Of a stretch of DNA of 64,000 nt, positions 60,604-64,000 are shown piece after piece. The translations under genes and the position numbers were made by a program. This stretch comes from Liolophura sinensis. Lineage: Eukaryota; Mollusca; Polyplacophora; Chitonida; Chitonidae. The stretch is from NCBI RefSeq assembly GCF_032854445.1, contig NC_088304.1:7389704-7453703 (forward strand), read 5' to 3'. Under the pieces are notes generated by a model that saw only the letters and a program-made list of their open reading frames with translations, had not been told where the DNA came from and made no database searches. The stretch's first letter is position 1. The number at the start of each line of letters is the position of its first letter.

Positions 60604-63600
60604 CTATCTATGAAGGAAAAAGCTCAGCTGGGGGTTGTACCTGTAAGGCTTGCTTCTCTGAGGGCCTCTGGAATTGAAAAAATAAATGCAGGATGCTTGT
60701 TATAAAGGAGTTAACGGGCCATGAAAATTGTCTGACATCAAGACCAGAGCAATGTAATGATATCTCCATTAAAGATACTACCTGCAGACATCATTTTATT
60801 TAACCTATTTCTTAATTTGCTTTGTATTCAACATCACACTCAATAATATTTCACTTGGAAAGAGAAGCAGGAGAAAACCACCATTCTTTGCCAGGTACAT
60901 GTACCTGTATCTCCTGACTTAAAACCAAAGCAGCAAGAGCTGGATTTGAACTTGCTGCCTCACTGATCTTGGGCCCATTTTCTGCTACTAGAACAACTCT
61001 ACAGTTGACCTAGTCAGTGTGGGCAGTGCCAGCAGATTTGAGCTGACATATATACTCTTTCTTTTACTGATGACAACTGCACTATGTGACAAACTACAAG
61101 TTATGGAACTTTCCACATGTATATATCTCCCATTTAACTACTGAAATTTTCAATCACCTGTAATTCCTGTTCTACATAACACTAGCAAAGCTCAAATGAA
61201 TGATAACCTTCCAACACATTCCAACATGGAATTTTACTGGCTTTGGCATGTAGACTACAGTTATTTGGTTTAACCAAGCTATTTACCCTGTGTGATTGTT
61301 ATTTTTTTTTATTTTTATCATACACTGTGCCGAGAACCTTGAAGAAAGAGAAGTGTAGCTTGATTTATTTAGCTGCTTTGGGTTTTATGCCCTACTCCAG
61401 ACCCTGCTGTAAGCCTTACTTTCCCATCCTGGGGAAAATCTTCTCCTTGGGAATCTCCGCTGGACCTTCAAAGGACATATTCTGGGCTTCAGTCTCCAGG
61501 TAAACATCAAAACAGACGAGCAATCGCTGCAGCTGATTGGACAAGAGCTGGTCATGTGACTTCCCCTGGATGAGCTCATCCCAGTGTACATTGACTTCCG
61601 TTTCCACTTCCTGGAATGGGGTCAGAATGTGTTACTGTCAGATTGTCACATGTCAGGACGAGGAGAACAGCAGTCGAGTACATGTAGAGGACAGAGACCT
61701 GTCATGCGCACAGATTTCATAGCGAGATTCAGTGCAGTGAGGATGGAAATTTTCATTTTACTACAAATCTAGCATTAAAGTCACAATCAGTTAAGGGGAC
61801 GGGACAATGATTCAGTGAGGTTTTTAGGGCAGTGAGTCAGAAAACAAGGGGAAAATGTTTTACTTTAGATCTAGTATTAAAGTCACAAATCAATTTAAGG
61901 TAGGGATATCTAGATTTAGTGCAATCAGGAAGGAAAATGGGATAATACACCGGCCTTGGAATATGAATTCAATTCCCAATGATTATTTTTCTTATTTTTG
62001 TTTTAAAACCATATTCAAAAACTTTTTACTTCTACAAGGAGATCATTACGTTTTGAAGAGCCTTAAAAATGACACAGCATTAAAGTGACAAATGAGATCA
62101 GGAAAAGCAAGAAAATGTACCCTGATGTGGAAGTCGGTCAGGCCAGTTCTCTCAGTCTTCCAGTGGACATGAACCAGGAAGAATGGGGCTGAGCTGGGAT
62201 AGTCCGGCTTCAACACTATCTGAGAGGTCAGCTTGGCTGAAAACACAAACAGGCACAGGTGTCTCATAATAGTAGGCCTGTGGTATGACAGTTGGTTGGA
62301 AACATTAAAAGGCCTATCTACATGTATTATTTATTTCCAAACTTCTTGATACATGTATAAAACAAACAGAGCACACCATTCAAAGAAATGAAACAAGAAA
62401 AAGGGTGATCAGATGCAGCACTGAAAATTATATCCAAAATACCTTCACTTCTCGGCATTCGAGTACTCTTGTATAGAATTATAAAATGCAATTGAATATT
62501 TGAATTCTGACCTTGTCTTTATGGATCCTACCAACTCTCAAGGGTGTTGCTAACATAACAGGTTTATCTTTTTGGCCCTACACCTTGTTTTAAAAGGTCA
62601 GATTAGCTCTTTAAGTGCATCAGTGCATATTGTGCGCATTGAGGGTGAGGGCGTACTGAATAATTTCAAACTTTACATTTATACAACAAGATTACCTATG
62701 TTGTATTAGAACAGTTTTTCTTTCAAAATCATTCTGTTACCAACATACATTTTATAGCTTCCTTTGTTTTACAATTACTTGTACATCATGGGCAAACATA
62801 ATCCAACTACATAAAAACCTGAGCCTCTGTCCACCACAGCTGTGAAGAAGATGTCTGCCTCCTCCGCAAGACCACTGTCTATTGCCGTCTGTGTGTAGGG
62901 GAGGCTCTGGAAGGGGTAAAACAATGTATCAATATCAGGAGGTAATAAGGCTTTAAACAAACTGTTTAAACTGAGGCGCCTTACCGAAGGCAAGTAAGCC
63001 ACCCCGGCCACGGGTCAACCAGTAATTGCACTATCCCCTTCATGCTAAACGCCAGGTGAGGAAGTTACACACAGAATAATGAAATGTGAAATTATAATTA
63101 TAAGCCATGATGTGAACATGATACATAATGCCAATGCCCCACAGCATCCTACACTACTAACCTGGCTAGCTTTGGTCATGATACATAATGCCAATGCACC
63201 ACAGCATCCTACAATACTAAGCTGGCTAGCTTTGGTCATGACATGTATGAGGACTACACAGGATGAAAGCTTGATTTGTGAACTCAGTGAAGAATCTGTA
63301 TACATGAACTGACAATTACATCTTTATGAATGAAGTCTTGATACAAGAACTAACAATGAAATCTTGATTCTTGAATCTTGAAGAACTTACAATTAAGTTT
63401 TGATACGTGAACTTAAAATGAAGTCTTGACATGTGAACTTTCAATGAAGTCTTGATATGTCAATTGGCAATGAAGTCTTGATATGTTATCTTACAATGAA
63501 GTCCTGATATGTGATCTTACAATAAAGTCTTGACACGTGATCACACAATGAAGTCTTGATATGCCATTTTACAATGAACTCTAGATACATCAACTAATAG

Positions 63601-63830
63601 TGAAATCTTGACACGTGATCATACAATGAAGTCTTGATATGTGAATTACAATGAAGTCATGATAGGTGAATTACACTGAAGTCTTCATGCGTGAATTTAC
63701 AATGCAATCTTGATATGTGAACTTACAATGAAGTCTGCATATGTAGACCGTCTCCAGGAAGTGAGTTGAGACAGGATTTTGGTTGGGAATAGATTCTGAT
63801 GTTCACTGGACACAGGAACGCTGTACCTCT
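60604..63830 (-). CDS. THOC5: THO complex subunit 5, C-terminal part (gene runs off the right edge)
   Basis: THOC5 is part of the THO/TREX complex, which couples transcription with mRNA packaging and export in the nucleus. Five minus-strand exons join in phase: 63830-63727, 62906-62819, 62236-62121, 61610-61420 and 60667-60604, giving about 187 C-terminal residues. Landmarks match the family C terminus: EVNVHWDELI, LLSNQLQRLLVCFDVYLETE, FEGPAEIPKEKIFPR and the final RSKPYRYNPQLSFFLHR before the stop at 60604. The exon ending at 61420 also reads straight to a stop (MGK) if not spliced, but a strong GTAAGG donor and the conserved last exon make splicing the better reading. The N-terminal part lies beyond 64000. 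Confidence 0.92.
60810..61015 (-). repeat. SINE family 1, diverged copy, in the last THOC5 intron
   Basis: It carries caataatatttcacttgg, gcaagagctggatttgaact and a decayed head. Its ctggatttgaacttgctgcc resembles the ctggattcgagcttgcgacc block of the large repeats at 1-22760. Confidence 0.55.
62971..63066 (-). repeat. SINE family 2 fragment in a THOC5 intron
   Basis: The reverse complement matches the family 2 body: gaagttac, gcgtttagcatgaagggg, atagtgcaattactggttg and cttgccttcggtaagg. Head and tail are missing. Confidence 0.85.
63121..63240. repeat. 60-bp tandem duplication in a THOC5 intron
   Basis: Units 63121-63180 and 63181-63240 differ at only a few bases. Confidence 0.9.
63330..63740. 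repeat. Minisatellite of about 28-bp units in a THOC5 intron
   Basis: About fourteen units are variants of caatgaagtcttgatatgtg followed by 7-9 bases. The array runs up to and slightly into the 3' side of the THOC5 exon at 63727, where acttacaatgaagtctgcat forms the splice donor and exon end. Confidence 0.85.
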
Positions 63831-64000
63831 CTGGAGAAACACAAGAGATCAAAAATAAAACCTCTGGTGGTTACATGTGGGTGCTCAATCCAAGGCCACA
63901 GATATTCAGTACTGTTCTCGGTTTTGTTCACTGGCACATCTACTTCCTTTGGTCATGCAAGGCAGTCTCCTCATTAAAAATCAAGCATGCCAATTTCTAA

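Noticed and set aside
61413-61420. THOC5 ending at the in-frame TAA right after exon 61610-61420
   Set aside because: A strong GTAAGG donor overlaps that stop, and splicing to 60667-60604 gives the conserved C terminus in phase.

Overview
This window is animal nuclear DNA, most likely from a mollusc (bivalve or gastropod). Its genes are split by GT-AG introns and match conserved animal proteins. Its introns carry many copies of a tRNA-derived SINE with an AAATAAATAAAT tail, of a kind I associate with molluscan genomes. I cannot resolve the species.

Positions 1-22760 hold no gene I can support. They form a nested, higher-order repeat block. Copy A (1-9093, entering from the left edge) and copy B (9094-20997) are tandem copies of one long unit. 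Each is built from diverged modules of roughly 2-3.5 kb, and a third partial block follows (20998-22760). A and B differ mainly by large deletions whose junctions fall between modules, and by the copy number of an internal 151-bp repeat. Next comes a decayed pogo/Tigger-type DNA transposon (about 22879-26311) whose transposase pseudogene (23154-25829) ends in a PHD-like zinc finger. Positions 26690-30120 are small repeats, a 78-nt hairpin and a pyrimidine-rich minisatellite.

Positions 30528-64000 are gene-bearing. On the minus strand is NCBP3 (30528-40833, 12 exons, about 622 aa), a nuclear cap-binding subunit; two single-base losses in G runs break its frame in the sequence as given. Divergent from it is a cytochrome P450 (41371-45783, four exons, 510 aa) whose I-helix acid and threonine are both replaced. 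After 5 kb without a recognised gene come BOLA2 (51465-54653, minus, three exons, 86 aa) and SELENOO (54922-57385, plus, two exons, 593 aa), which share a 268-bp head-to-head promoter containing a perfect CRE. The 3' end of THOC5 (60604-63830, minus) runs off the right edge.

Functional links: NCBP3 and THOC5 both act in nuclear mRNA export (cap binding and the THO/TREX complex), while BOLA2 (Fe-S trafficking) and SELENOO (AMPylation, redox) form a divergent pair. Introns and intergenic DNA are filled with SINEs, minisatellites and foldback DNA. The most unusual items are: a minisatellite whose unit is made from the last ten codons and stop of BOLA2; the P450 I-helix substitution; the 22.7-kb higher-order repeat; a 480-bp foldback element in an NCBP3 intron; and two SINE copies with intact target-site duplications.
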